Part shown: positions 53,842 through 62,971 of the stretch, one piece after another | How the letters are laid out: every line of letters starts with the position of its first letter | How positions within the stretch are numbered: the stretch's first letter is position 1 | NCBI RefSeq assembly: GCF_000194135.1 | Contig: NC_015318.1 | Coordinates: forward strand, 62,001 to 126,000 | DNA length: 64,000 nt | Direction: 5' to 3' | Source: Hippea maritima DSM 10411 | GTDB lineage: Bacteria > Campylobacterota_A > Desulfurellia > Desulfurellales > Hippeaceae | Translations under genes and position numbers: made by a program | Notes under the pieces: generated by a model | What the model saw: the letters and a program-made list of their open reading frames with translations, nothing else | The model's database searches: none | What the model was told of the DNA's origin: nothing

Positions 53842-55464
53842 ATGTCCATGTTTTGTTATCAATGTCAGGAAACACTAAACAACAAAGGGTGCACCGTAGG
53901 TGGCGTATGCGGTAAGAATGAAAGGGTTGCAAATTTAGAGGATGTGCTTGTTTATGTTACAAAGGGCATAAGCGTTGTTGCCGATAAGGCGGGTAAGGTG
54001 GATCCTGAGGTTGGAAGGTTTATTTCGAAGGCGCTGTTTACAACGATCACCAATGTAAACTTTGATGAGGATTCCATTGCAGAGCTTATCAGAGAGGGTT
54101 TGAGGTTTAGAGATGAGCTAAAAAAGAAATACAATGTATCGGATGAGGGATTGCACGATTCTGCCACATGGAATGCAGCAACCAAAGAGGAGTTTTTGGC
54201 AAAGCATAAGGATGCAGGTGTTTTAGCCGAATCCAATGAGGATATACGCTCACTCAAAGAAACAATTATTTACGGTTTAAAGGGTGCTGGTGCTTATGCT
54301 GAGCATGCTTCGGTTTTGTGGTATGAAGACCAGAGCTTATGGGAGGAGTTGGTTGACTGTTTGGCTGCAACAACCAAGGATTTGTCGGTTGATGAGTTGA
54401 TAGGTTATACCATGAAAACAGGAGAGGCTTCCGTTAAGGCTATGGCTATACTGGATAAGGCCAATACTGAAACCTACGGTCATCCAGAGATCACAGAGGT
54501 CAATCTTGGAACGAGAAACAGGCCGGGTATTCTAATATCAGGGCATGACCTGAAGGACATGGAGGAGTTGCTTGAGCAGACAAAAGATACAGGCGTTGAT
54601 GTCTATACACACGGTGAGATGTTGCCTGCAAATTACTATCCGGCATTTAAGAAATATGACCATTTTGTGGGCAATTACGGTAATGCATGGTGGTTGCAGC
54701 ATAAGGAGTTTGAGGCGTTTAACGGGCCGATCTTAATGACAACAAATTGCCTTGTTCCACCAAGGGATAGCTATAAAGACAGGGTGTTCACAACCGGTAA
54801 TGTTAGATTTCCGGGCGTAAAACACATTCCCGATAGGGTTGATGGTAAGCCAAAGAATTTCTCAGAGATTATTGAGCTTGCCAAGAAATGCGATCCACCA
54901 ACACAGCTTGAAACCGGCAAGATCATAGGTGGTTTTGCCCATGAGCAGGTATTTAAGCTTGCAGATAAGGTTGTTGATGCTGTTAAATCCGGTGCCATTA
55001 GAAAGTTTGTCGTTATGGCTGGATGCGATGGCAGGCATAAAACGAGGGAATACTATACCGAGTTTGCAAAGAAATTGCCAAAAGATACGGTTATTCTGAC
55101 TGCAGGATGTGCTAAATACCGCTATATAAAGCTCAATCTGGGAGATATTGGCGGCATCCCGAGGGTCTTGGATGCTGGTCAGTGCAACGATAGCTATTCA
55201 TTGGCCTTGATAGCTATGAAGCTAAAAGAGGTCTTTGGATTAAACAGTGTAAATGAACTGCCTATAGCTTACAACATAGCATGGTATGAGCAGAAGGCTG
55301 TAGCTGTTTTGCTTGCCCTGCTCTATCTGGGTGTTAAGAATATCAAATTGGGCCCAACATTGCCTGCATTCCTATCCCCTGCAGTGCTTAAGGTGCTTGC
55401 AGATAATTTTGGCATAACAACGATCAGTAATGTTGATGATGACATGAAGGAATTGATTGGATAG
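53842..55464 (+). CDS. hcp: hybrid-cluster protein (hydroxylamine/NO reductase family)
   Basis: This 540-aa protein has the N-terminal 4Fe-4S set C5-x2-C8-x8-C17-x5-C23 ([15 protein letters not shown]). Hybrid-cluster ligands are visible in later blocks: [31 protein letters not shown] and [10 protein letters not shown]. Hcp reduces NO or hydroxylamine and mediates protein S-nitrosylation during anaerobic nitrosative stress. It forms a single-gene unit with GAGGAGG before the ATG and a terminator after, regulated by the divergent Crp/Fnr protein. Confidence 0.97.
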   Translation: MSMFCYQCQETLNNKGCTVGGVCGKNERVANLEDVLVYVTKGISVVADKAGKVDPEVGRFISKALFTTITNVNFDEDSIAELIREGLRFRDELKKKYNVSDEGLHDSATWNAATKEEFLAKHKDAGVLAESNEDIRSLKETIIYGLKGAGAYAEHASVLWYEDQSLWEELVDCLAATTKDLSVDELIGYTMKTGEASVKAMAILDKANTETYGHPEITEVNLGTRNRPGILISGHDLKDMEELLEQTKDTGVDVYTHGEMLPANYYPAFKKYDHFVGNYGNAWWLQHKEFEAFNGPILMTTNCLVPPRDSYKDRVFTTGNVRFPGVKHIPDRVDGKPKNFSEIIELAKKCDPPTQLETGKIIGGFAHEQVFKLADKVVDAVKSGAIRKFVVMAGCDGRHKTREYYTEFAKKLPKDTVILTAGCAKYRYIKLNLGDIGGIPRVLDAGQCNDSYSLALIAMKLKEVFGLNSVNELPIAYNIAWYEQKAVAVLLALLYLGVKNIKLGPTLPAFLSPAVLKVLADNFGITTISNVDDDMKELIG

Positions 55465-55471
55465 CATCTGT

Positions 55472-55501
55472 CGCCTCAGCTTCGGCTGGGGCGTTTTTTT
55501 T
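55472..55501 (+). terminator. Rho-independent terminator of hcp
   Basis: The stem CGCCTCAGC/GCTGGGGCG (one G-T pair) with a TTCG tetraloop is followed by eight T residues. Confidence 0.92.
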
Positions 55502-55503
55502 GT

Positions 55504-56661
55504 TTAGATAGAACCAGCCAGAATAAACGCCTCTTCTGCCTCTCTATCCAAGACAAACACGGTTTGTGGCAGCATAAATAGTTCGTTGTTGTGGGTTAAT
55601 CCGAAGAATGCATGTTGTGGGTTTATGCTCCTGCCAAAGGTGATCTCTGCGATCTTTTCATTTGCTTTGTTTTCAAATATATCCACAACCTTAAAGATGA
55701 TTCCGTCTTTTAGTGCAAACTCCCTTTTCAGTTGCATCAAAAACTTTGGTTTTGGTGGGTGCTTATGGGGGCTTAACTTTGTTTTTTTGTAATTAACCGA
55801 GTATATTGTTCTTTTCTTTCTCTTCCAGCGTCTTTCAAATTTTGTATCGATGCTTTTGTCTGATACCTGTATAGGTATATTTTGTGTGTTTTTTAGGTGG
55901 GTTTTTTCCTCTAATGCCACAACGACGCTTACAGCATAGGCCAAGTTATCGGTTAGAAGCCTAAAACTGCCCCCTTTTTTTAGTATATTCTCTATTTTTT
56001 GAAGCGTATCTGAATTTAATAAGGCGTGTTTGATCCTTCTGAATTTAAACCACGGCTCGGGAAAATTGACAAACACCGCATCTACTGTATTGGATGAAAA
56101 TCTATCAAGCACGAACCTTCCATCATACCGTATAAGTTTGACATTATTTATTCTTGCTTTAAGCAACCTGCCGCATGCTTTGGCTATTGCATCATTGGAT
56201 ATCTCAAGCCCCAAAAACAGACTGCTAGACTCTTGTTTTGCCTGATTCAGTAAAAACTCACCAAAGCCTGAGCCTATTTCTATCTTTATGGGTTTGGTGT
56301 TTGAGAGTTGGCTTAGGTCTATTGAGTTGAGCCTTCGTGTGTCGATTGTGTAATGGTTTATAAGCTGACAGATTTTTCCGTTGAGGCTTAGGTTGTTGTG
56401 GATTATGTTTCCGTTTAGAAAGCCTGCAAGTTTTTCTGAGAATTCAAGGATCTTGGCCTTTACATCGTCTGTGATTATGGGATTTGTGGATTTTTCAAGC
56501 TTTACGATTACCTTATTCTGTTTTTTATATACTTTAACAAAAAACTGTTCACAGTCAGAAAACAAAGGATAGATAAAAAAATCGCCCTTTCTTGAGAAGA
56601 AGACCTTATCATCCTCAAATGTTTTTATGTTTTTTTCTGTTTCTATTATTGCATGTGGCAT
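55504..56661 (-). CDS. trmB: tRNA (guanine46-N7)-methyltransferase, long Campylobacterota-type TrmB
   Basis: At 385 aa it is longer than standard TrmB (about 230 aa), with extra N- and C-terminal regions as in Helicobacter/Campylobacter TrmB. The core shows KIEIGSGFGEFLLNQAKQ (SAM site), FLGLEISNDAI, the VFVNFPEPWFKFRR catalytic block (PDPWxK in others) and TDNLAYA. The C-terminal 100 residues are of unknown role. The long form is one reason to place this organism near Campylobacterota. Confidence 0.92.
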   Translation of the reverse strand: MPHAIIETEKNIKTFEDDKVFFSRKGDFFIYPLFSDCEQFFVKVYKKQNKVIVKLEKSTNPIITDDVKAKILEFSEKLAGFLNGNIIHNNLSLNGKICQLINHYTIDTRRLNSIDLSQLSNTKPIKIEIGSGFGEFLLNQAKQESSSLFLGLEISNDAIAKACGRLLKARINNVKLIRYDGRFVLDRFSSNTVDAVFVNFPEPWFKFRRIKHALLNSDTLQKIENILKKGGSFRLLTDNLAYAVSVVVALEEKTHLKNTQNIPIQVSDKSIDTKFERRWKRKKRTIYSVNYKKTKLSPHKHPPKPKFLMQLKREFALKDGIIFKVVDIFENKANEKIAEITFGRSINPQHAFFGLTHNNELFMLPQTVFVLDREAEEAFILAGSI

Positions 56662-56695
56662 TTTAAAAAAGAAAGAGGAGCCTCAAGCCCCTCTT
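56661..56695 (-). terminator. terminator of the argF-argG transcript
   Basis: On the minus strand the stem AAGAGGGGCT/GGCTCCTCTT (with G-T pairs) and a TGA loop is followed by TCTTTTTT, between argG and trmB. Confidence 0.75.
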
Positions 56696-56698
56696 GTA

Positions 56699-57901
56699 TT
56701 ATTTGTTCTTTACCTCTGCTGCAACCCTTAGCGGTAAACCCCATATATAGCAGAACGCCTCTCCGTATTTGTGGTTGAATGTATCGCCTGGATCATAGGT
56801 TGCAAGCTCTTTTGAGTATATAGCATAAGGTGATTTTCTTGCAACAGCCGTTGCCTTGCCTTTGTATAGCTTTACCTTTACCGTGCCTGTTGCTCTTTCG
56901 TTTAGTTTGTCTGCAAAGGCATCCAATGCTTCTCTTAGCTCACAGAACCAATAACCGTAATAGACCAGTTCTGCATACTTGATGGCCAATTGGTCTCTTA
57001 AATGCAGGCTTTCTCTATCTAAAATCAACTCATCCAAACTCCTTTTTGCCTCAAGCAGAAGCACAGCAGCTGGAGCCTCATAGATCTCCCTTGATTTTAT
57101 ACCGACGAGCCTGTTTTCAACCATGTCTATTCTGCCAACACCGTGCCTGCCGGCTATCTCGTTGGCTTTGTTAACAAGGTCAACGATGTTTAGCCTCTTG
57201 CCATCAATGGCCACAGGTATGCCCTTTTCAAACTCTATCTCAACATACTCAGGCTCATCCGGTGCCTCAAGTGGATTTTTTGTAAATGAGTATATCTCCT
57301 CATCAGGCTCATGATAGGGATCCTCCAATGGGCCAGCCTCAACCGATAATCCCCAGATATTCCTGTCAATGGAATAGGGCTTATCCTTCGTTACAGGCAC
57401 GGGGATGCCGTGTTTTTTGGCATACTCGATCTCCTCATCCCTTGATTTTAACTCCCAATCCCTCACAGGCGCTATAACCTTTATATCCGGTTTTAATGCC
57501 ACGGCTGACACATCAAACCTGACCTGATCATTGCCCTTACCGGTTGAGCCGTGTGCTATAGCATCAGCGCCCTCTTTTTGTGCTATTTCTATCATCTTTT
57601 TTGTGATTAGAGGCCTTCCAAGTGCTGTTGCAAGCGGGTATTTGCCTTCATACAAGGCACCAAATTTAAAGGCTTTCATCACATACTCGTTTAAAAACTC
57701 CTCCCTTACATCCTCAACATACGCCTTGCTTGCACCAACCTTTAAGGCCTTCTCTTTTATTGGCTCCAAATCCTCGTTCTGACCTAAATCGGCTGTGTAT
57801 GTGATTACCTCACAGCCGTATTTATCCTGCAGCCACTTTACAATGACAGATGTATCAAGACCACCGGAATAGGCAAGCACAACCTTTTTAATTTCACCCA
57901 T
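56699..57901 (-). CDS. argG: argininosuccinate synthase
   Basis: This roughly 400-aa enzyme condenses citrulline and aspartate. The PP-loop is AYSGGLDTSVIVKWL. Citrulline/Asp-binding blocks are AHGSTGKGNDQVRFD, PYSIDRNIWGLSVEAG and GRHGVGRIDMVENRLVG. The start at 57901 (MGEIKK) follows GGGAGGG; the in-frame ATG at 57916 would lie inside argF. Confidence 0.97.
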   Translation of the reverse strand: MGEIKKVVLAYSGGLDTSVIVKWLQDKYGCEVITYTADLGQNEDLEPIKEKALKVGASKAYVEDVREEFLNEYVMKAFKFGALYEGKYPLATALGRPLITKKMIEIAQKEGADAIAHGSTGKGNDQVRFDVSAVALKPDIKVIAPVRDWELKSRDEEIEYAKKHGIPVPVTKDKPYSIDRNIWGLSVEAGPLEDPYHEPDEEIYSFTKNPLEAPDEPEYVEIEFEKGIPVAIDGKRLNIVDLVNKANEIAGRHGVGRIDMVENRLVGIKSREIYEAPAAVLLLEAKRSLDELILDRESLHLRDQLAIKYAELVYYGYWFCELREALDAFADKLNERATGTVKVKLYKGKATAVARKSPYAIYSKELATYDPGDTFNHKYGEAFCYIWGLPLRVAAEVKNK

Positions 57902-57902
57902 A

Positions 57903-58832
57903 TTAAACCCTCCCAATTAGATTCATTATTGTGGCAAGTTGAGCATAGGTTCTGTTTTCCGCCTCGTCAAATATCACAGAATGCTTCTCATCGTCAATAA
58001 CTTCAGCCTCAACCTCCTCACCCCTATGAGCAGGGAGGCAGTGCATGAATATATAGTCTTTATTTGCATATTTTACAAGTTCTCTGTTTACCTGATACGG
58101 CCTCATCAGGGCGTGTTTTTTCTCTTTCTGGTCTTCCTGACCCATAGATGCCCAGACATCCGTGTAAAGAACATCAGCGTCTTTTGCTGCCTCTTCTGGA
58201 TTGTTTGTTAAGATGATCCTTGCACCGCTTTTTGTTGCAAGTTCTAAGGCTTCCTTTACCACAACCCCATTTGGAGCAAAATCCACAGGTGTTGCCACTC
58301 TCAGCTCAAAACCTAAAACGGCAGCAGCATAGATCCACGAATTCGCCATGTTGTTGCCATCACCAAAGAAGGCCACCTTTATATCCTCGATCCTGCCTAA
58401 TTTTTCCTTGATTGTTAACAGATCTGCCAACACCTGGCATGGATGTAGCAGGTCTGTTAAGGCGTTGATTACAGGGACGGTTGAGTATTGGGCAAATCTT
58501 TCTATTCTTGAGTGTTCAAATGTTCTTATCATAACGATATCAACATAGCGTGAGATGACCCTTGCTGTGTCCTCGATGGTTTCACCCCTTCCCAGTTGTA
58601 TATCCCGTGGGGATAGAAAGATAGCATCCCCTCCGAGCCTTTTCATTCCAGCTTCAAAGGAGAGCCTTGTCCTTGTTGAGGGTTTTTCAAATATCATCCC
58701 CAGGATAACACCGCTTAGGGGTTTATAATCCTGTTTGCTTTTGATTTTGTTTTTTATCTGCTGTGATAGATCCAAAAGCTCCAATATCTCCTGTTTTGTT
58801 AAATCCTTTAAGCTCAAACAGTGCCTGATCAT
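57903..58832 (-). CDS. argF: ornithine carbamoyltransferase
   Basis: This 309-aa enzyme forms citrulline from ornithine and carbamoyl phosphate. The carbamoyl-phosphate site is EKPSTRTRLSFEAGM (STRTR), with HPCQ in LTDLLHPCQVLADLL, the ornithine-loop-type DVWASMGQEDQ and HCLPAHRGEEV. argG starts 2 bp after its stop. Confidence 0.97.
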   Translation of the reverse strand: MIRHCLSLKDLTKQEILELLDLSQQIKNKIKSKQDYKPLSGVILGMIFEKPSTRTRLSFEAGMKRLGGDAIFLSPRDIQLGRGETIEDTARVISRYVDIVMIRTFEHSRIERFAQYSTVPVINALTDLLHPCQVLADLLTIKEKLGRIEDIKVAFFGDGNNMANSWIYAAAVLGFELRVATPVDFAPNGVVVKEALELATKSGARIILTNNPEEAAKDADVLYTDVWASMGQEDQKEKKHALMRPYQVNRELVKYANKDYIFMHCLPAHRGEEVEAEVIDDEKHSVIFDEAENRTYAQLATIMNLIGRV

Positions 58833-58845
58833 ACTCTTTCTCCTT

Positions 58846-59574
58846 TTAATAAACGCATCTTTTTTCTATGGCTGGCTTTAGTCTTTTTGTGCCGCCACCT
58901 TCACTTACTATCCTCTTTGCCAACTCTATGTTTTTTACGATACTGCCGCATGCATGCGTTATTCTATTTTTGAAAACGCTTCTATCCATCGGTGTGGAAG
59001 GTCCCATTACAGCTATAATCCTTGCCTTTTTTATCATATCAAGCAAGCTATCTATGGTTTTGTTTATAATAGAGGTTGCAGTAAGTATGGCTATATCGCA
59101 ATCAAACAGCTCGAAATATTCGGCAAAATCCGGCAGTGCATCCCCTCTTGGGTTGCGTTCGCAGATTATAAATTTCCCTGCCTTGTTCTTTAGCGGTTCT
59201 ATGAGGGGTGAAAAATAACCCACCATAACGACTTTGTCTTCTCCTCTTACAAGGTCTATTATATCTATATCATTTTGCTTTATATCTTTGTTTATTATTG
59301 CATTTGCGCATGCTAAAGCCAAACTTGAGTCTGTCAGGTTGTATGATAGTATCTTATCCAGGATATACCCTGCTGGTTTACCCACAAGATCACCAGCCTC
59401 TTTCATCACGGTGCAGTCTTTGGGTGAGGTCTCCTTTGTGAAGCTATAGGATAGACCTGCAGAGCCGTTGCTTAACTCAACAAGTGTGTATCCAAGCCCT
59501 ATCCTTACATCCACAACCTCTAAGCCATCTGCCCTTTCTTTTGCCTTTTGATGGATCAGTTGATGAACAAACAT
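58846..59574 (-). CDS. DUF364 (putative heavy-metal chelation) protein
   Basis: The 242-aa protein matches the DUF4213/DUF364 pattern: an enolase-like N-terminal region (VVDVRIGLGYTLVELSNGSAG) and a C-terminal Rossmann-like domain (VVMVGYFSPLIEPL, IILTATSI-like strand, VMGPSTPMDRSVF). The family has been suggested to bind metals or methoxylated compounds; no activity is proven. It is translationally close to a thioredoxin gene (1 bp) and a poly-ferredoxin, which hints at a redox or metallocofactor role. Confidence 0.78.
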   Translation of the reverse strand: MFVHQLIHQKAKERADGLEVVDVRIGLGYTLVELSNGSAGLSYSFTKETSPKDCTVMKEAGDLVGKPAGYILDKILSYNLTDSSLALACANAIINKDIKQNDIDIIDLVRGEDKVVMVGYFSPLIEPLKNKAGKFIICERNPRGDALPDFAEYFELFDCDIAILTATSIINKTIDSLLDMIKKARIIAVMGPSTPMDRSVFKNRITHACGSIVKNIELAKRIVSEGGGTKRLKPAIEKRCVY

Positions 59575-59904
59575 CTAAATAAACTCCATGATCCTATTGA
59601 TCTTTTCTTCTATCTTATCAAGGGAGAATACCCGTATAAACCTGTAAAGCTCCTTGCCCTCTAAGTATATACACACAACAGGCACATTGAATATGGACAA
59701 CTCACCGGCCAACTCCCTTACATCATCAAGATAGATATTGGCCGCATCTATATCCTTAAAGCGGGATGCTATTTTATCTTTAACGGGCTTGCATGTTGCA
59801 CAATCGTGGGTTGAAAACACGACTATGGACGGCTTTTTGTTTTGTATAAAGCTTTCAAACTCCTCTTTTGAGTCTAACTCTTTCATGGCTTTGAAGTTTA
59901 TCAC
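59575..59904 (-). CDS. thioredoxin-family protein
   Basis: This 109-aa thioredoxin fold has the active site CATC in VVFSTHDCATCKPVKDKIA and the cis-Pro in FNVPVVCIYLEGKEL. The CxxC is not the classical CGPC, so its redox potential and partner may differ. It lies between the ferredoxin gene (16 bp upstream) and DUF364 (abutting). Confidence 0.85.
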   Translation of the reverse strand: MINFKAMKELDSKEEFESFIQNKKPSIVVFSTHDCATCKPVKDKIASRFKDIDAANIYLDDVRELAGELSIFNVPVVCIYLEGKELYRFIRVFSLDKIEEKINRIMEFI

Positions 59905-59920
59905 AAAATTTTGAGATTTT

Positions 59921-60910
59921 CTAAATATTTTTGAACATCTCTATGATGCTTTGCTTCTTTGACTGTTTGGATTTACAGGTAGGGCAGATATCCTCATCCG
60001 CGTTTGAGTAAAAAAAGCTTTTACAGTTTTTGCAGAGTTTCTTTTCTGCTTCAAATACAACCTGAGGTTTGGCTTTTAATAGGCTTGTATGGCCTGTTTC
60101 AAGCTTAATTGCGCCCTTTAGACAGCCGTTTTGGCAGTTTTGGCAGTTTATGCAGGCTGCAGGGTTAAACCAGATGCTGCCTTTTTGCTCTTTTTGTATA
60201 AGTATGACCTCGGTTGGGCATACAACCTCGCATATTCCGCACAGGTCGCATGAGTTTGTTATGGTGATTTTTGCTGTTATCTTGCATTCCGTTTTTTCTA
60301 TAGGGTTTAACTTTTTTAAAAAGAGCATTCGTTTGGGTTTTGATGAGGGCTTTTTTAATGCAGATAAAAGCTCCCTGCGTGAAAGCCCTTCTTTTGGTAT
60401 ATGTGGCTTTTCGGCTGTTGAACTGTTTATCTTTATGTTAGGCTCTATACCGCTTGATTTTACAAGCCTTGTGGCAATCCTTAATTCCTTAAAGAATAGA
60501 TTTACCTGATTTTTTAGTTTACAGCTTTTGCAATTGCCCCTTTTTATTTTTACAGCTTTGCCTGAAAGAAACCATGCAGTTAGTATAGAATGGTCAAGCC
60601 TATAGATACAGGATATTTTGTTGTTGGCCGTTGAGAAGATACAACCTATCTCAATTTCAGATAAACTGGATGTTTCCTTAAGGAGTTTTTCATTATCGTT
60701 TTTTATACTAATGGCCGTTGTAGGGCATGCAGCATAGCATAAGCCACATTTGATGCAAGCATCTTCACTTATAGATGGGTAGGGTGTTAATTTTATTGCA
60801 CCTGTTGGGCAGATTTTTATACAGCTATCACATGAACCCTTTGCAAATGTGTATCTGCTGCACCTTTTGAGATTTATCTGTATATTGCCGCTTAAAGAGA
60901 AATCGAGCAT
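59921..60910 (-). CDS. polyferredoxin with four 4Fe-4S motifs and a C-terminal zinc ribbon
   Basis: This is an approximately 329-aa cytoplasmic iron-sulfur protein. Two clusters are near the N-terminus (CDSCIKICP with an upstream Cys, CIKCGLCYAACP). A central region with cysteines (GNCKSCKLKNQ) follows, then two more clusters (CDLCGICEVVCP, CINCQNCQNGC) and a terminal Zn ribbon (CKNC...CPTC). There is no signal peptide or membrane helix. ATG 60910 overlaps the regulator stop (TGATG), so it is translationally coupled. It probably passes electrons to a partner enzyme not encoded nearby. Confidence 0.85.
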   Translation of the reverse strand: MLDFSLSGNIQINLKRCSRYTFAKGSCDSCIKICPTGAIKLTPYPSISEDACIKCGLCYAACPTTAISIKNDNEKLLKETSSLSEIEIGCIFSTANNKISCIYRLDHSILTAWFLSGKAVKIKRGNCKSCKLKNQVNLFFKELRIATRLVKSSGIEPNIKINSSTAEKPHIPKEGLSRRELLSALKKPSSKPKRMLFLKKLNPIEKTECKITAKITITNSCDLCGICEVVCPTEVILIQKEQKGSIWFNPAACINCQNCQNGCLKGAIKLETGHTSLLKAKPQVVFEAEKKLCKNCKSFFYSNADEDICPTCKSKQSKKQSIIEMFKNI

Positions 60911-61458
60911 CAGAAGGTTGGGGGATGATTGACCCAGATTACCTCTGTTGTTCCCTCGTAAGAGTTTCTCCATTTGTGCGGTAGGTTGGAGTTATAAACA
61001 GCCGAATCACCTTCTTCTAAAAGGTATGATTTTCCCCCTACCTCTATTTCAAGCTTACCCTTTAAGACGATAACGAGCTCTTCTCCGTTGTGCGAATGCG
61101 GAGATGTTCCGCTTATAGCACCAGGCTCTAAATACATATAAAGCGCCTCAATTGTTGTATCTGAGAACTGTGGACGTAGAAGTTCATATTTAACGCGCGA
61201 ACGCCTATTTTCAAATTTGCCTCTGTTTGTTTTTCTTACGACAATTGAGTCAACAGGTGGCTCTCTCTCCTCAAATAATGAAATTATGTTTATGCCGAGG
61301 GCATCAGCTATTCTTCTTAGGGAAGAAATTGTGGGTGAGACCAGGTCTCGTTCGACCTGAGACAAAAAGCCTAGTGAGCAGCCTGACTTTTTGCTTAAAT
61401 CCCTTAAGGTCATATTTTTCTTAGTTCTGATCTCTCGAATCTTACTTCCAACTCTCAT
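60910..61458 (-). CDS. XRE-family regulator with C-terminal cupin domain
   Basis: The 182-aa protein has a helix-turn-helix at about 8-62 (MTLRDLSKKSGCSLGFLSQVERDLVSP) and a cupin at about 105-178 (SPHSHNGEELVIVLKGKLEIEVGG, GDSAVYNSNLPHKW). It has the same architecture as the protein at 22376. It is placed between the liv genes and the ferredoxin-thioredoxin-DUF364 set, and could control either. Confidence 0.92.
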   Translation of the reverse strand: MRVGSKIREIRTKKNMTLRDLSKKSGCSLGFLSQVERDLVSPTISSLRRIADALGINIISLFEEREPPVDSIVVRKTNRGKFENRRSRVKYELLRPQFSDTTIEALYMYLEPGAISGTSPHSHNGEELVIVLKGKLEIEVGGKSYLLEEGDSAVYNSNLPHKWRNSYEGTTEVIWVNHPPTF

Positions 61459-61500
61459 AGTTTCAAATATAAAACACGATTAACAAAAAATCAAGAAAAA

Positions 61501-62202
61501 TTACATCTCACCCAAGTAAGTCTTTTTCACATCCTCGTTTTCCAATAGCTCTTTAGCATCTCCTTCGAGTGTTATCTTGCCATTTTCTAAGACATAGGCA
61601 TAATTGGCAAGCTTTAAAGCTTGAGCGGCATTTTGCTCAACAAGCAGTATAGTTTTACCTTTTCTATTGAGCTCTTTTAATATCTCAAATACCTCTGCCA
61701 CTATTTTAGGGGCTAAACCCAAACTTGGCTCATCAAGCATAAGGAGCAAGGGCTCACTCATAAGGGCTCTTGCTATTGCTAACATCTGTTGCTCACCGCC
61801 GGATAGTGTGCCTGCTTTCTGATAAGCCCTCTCTTTAAGAATAGGGAAGAGTTCAAACATTTTTTCATAGAGTGGTTCAAGCTCAGATGGGTTTTTATTG
61901 AACCCTCCCATTCTTAGGTTCTCAAGTATTGTCAAATTGGCAAAAACTCTTCTTCCTTCAGGAACCAGAGACACACCTTTCTGAGCAATTCTATATGCTG
62001 GTTTCTTTGTTAATTCATCTCCTAAAAAGTTTATGCTGCCCTTGGGGCGTACCAATCCTGCTATAGCTTTTAGGGTGCTGGATTTTCCTGCCCCATTTGC
62101 TCCGATTAATGTTATTATTTTACCTTCTGGGACATTAAAACTTATTCCTTTAACGGCATGTATAACACCGTAATAAACATTTAAATCTTTTACCTTAAGC
62201 AT
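61501..62202 (-). CDS. livF: branched-chain amino-acid ABC transporter ATP-binding protein LivF
   Basis: This 233-aa ATPase has Walker A GANGAGKSS, signature LSGGEQQMLAIARAL, Walker B LLMLDEPSLGLAP and VEQNAAQAL typical of LivF. It overlaps livG by 8 bp. Confidence 0.94.
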   Translation of the reverse strand: MLKVKDLNVYYGVIHAVKGISFNVPEGKIITLIGANGAGKSSTLKAIAGLVRPKGSINFLGDELTKKPAYRIAQKGVSLVPEGRRVFANLTILENLRMGGFNKNPSELEPLYEKMFELFPILKERAYQKAGTLSGGEQQMLAIARALMSEPLLLMLDEPSLGLAPKIVAEVFEILKELNRKGKTILLVEQNAAQALKLANYAYVLENGKITLEGDAKELLENEDVKKTYLGEM

Positions 62203-62968
62203 TGATGTCTCCTAAGTATGCCCTTATGACATCAGGGTTTTTCTGAATTTCTTCTGGTTTACCTTCAGCTATCTTTACACCGTGATCCAATACAGCAATT
62301 CTTTCACATAAGTTCATAACAAACTTCATATCATGCTCTATTAGCAGGACAGTTAGATTAAATTTTTCCTTTATTTCCTGAATAAAATACATAAGGCCCA
62401 TGGTTTCCTGTGGGTTCATTCCTGCAGCTGGCTCATCCAAAAGAAGCATCTTTGGTCCTGTTGCCAGTGCCCTTGCTATCTCGACTTTTCTTCTTTCACC
62501 ATAGGGTAATTTGCTAGCTTTGAAATCTGCTTTGTCGGCAAGGTTTACGCTTTCCAAAAGTTCCATAGCCTCTTCTCTTATTTGCTTTTCGTATTTGTAG
62601 AATCTCGGTGTCCTTAATATGGCATCAATAAGATTGTATTTAAGTTTGTGATGAAAGCCAGTTAAGACATTTTCTAAAACAGAGAGGTTTGAGAATAATC
62701 TAATATTCTGAAAAGTTCTTGCCATACCGAGGGAAACAATTCTGAAGGGTTTCATGCCGGTAATGTTTTGATTGTAGAAAAATATCTCTCCGCTTGTGGG
62801 CTTTAGGTTGCCTGTTATCATGTTGAAGGCTGTGGTTTTACCGGCCCCGTTTGGACCTATGAGTCCAAATATCATATGCTCGTTTATTTCCACAGAGAAT
62901 TCATTGACGGCGGTTAGACCGCCAAATTTCATTGTTATCTTATCGCATTTTAATGCTACTTTACTCAT
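62195..62968 (-). CDS. livG: branched-chain amino-acid ABC transporter ATP-binding protein LivG
   Basis: This 257-aa ATPase has Walker A GPNGAGKTTAFNMITG, the LivG-typical LGMARTFQNIRLF, LPYGERRKVEIARAL as the signature, MLLLDEPAAGMNP and LLIEHDMKFVM. Its start is 3 bp after livM. Confidence 0.95.
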   Translation of the reverse strand: MSKVALKCDKITMKFGGLTAVNEFSVEINEHMIFGLIGPNGAGKTTAFNMITGNLKPTSGEIFFYNQNITGMKPFRIVSLGMARTFQNIRLFSNLSVLENVLTGFHHKLKYNLIDAILRTPRFYKYEKQIREEAMELLESVNLADKADFKASKLPYGERRKVEIARALATGPKMLLLDEPAAGMNPQETMGLMYFIQEIKEKFNLTVLLIEHDMKFVMNLCERIAVLDHGVKIAEGKPEEIQKNPDVIRAYLGDINA

Positions 62969-62971
62969 GGC

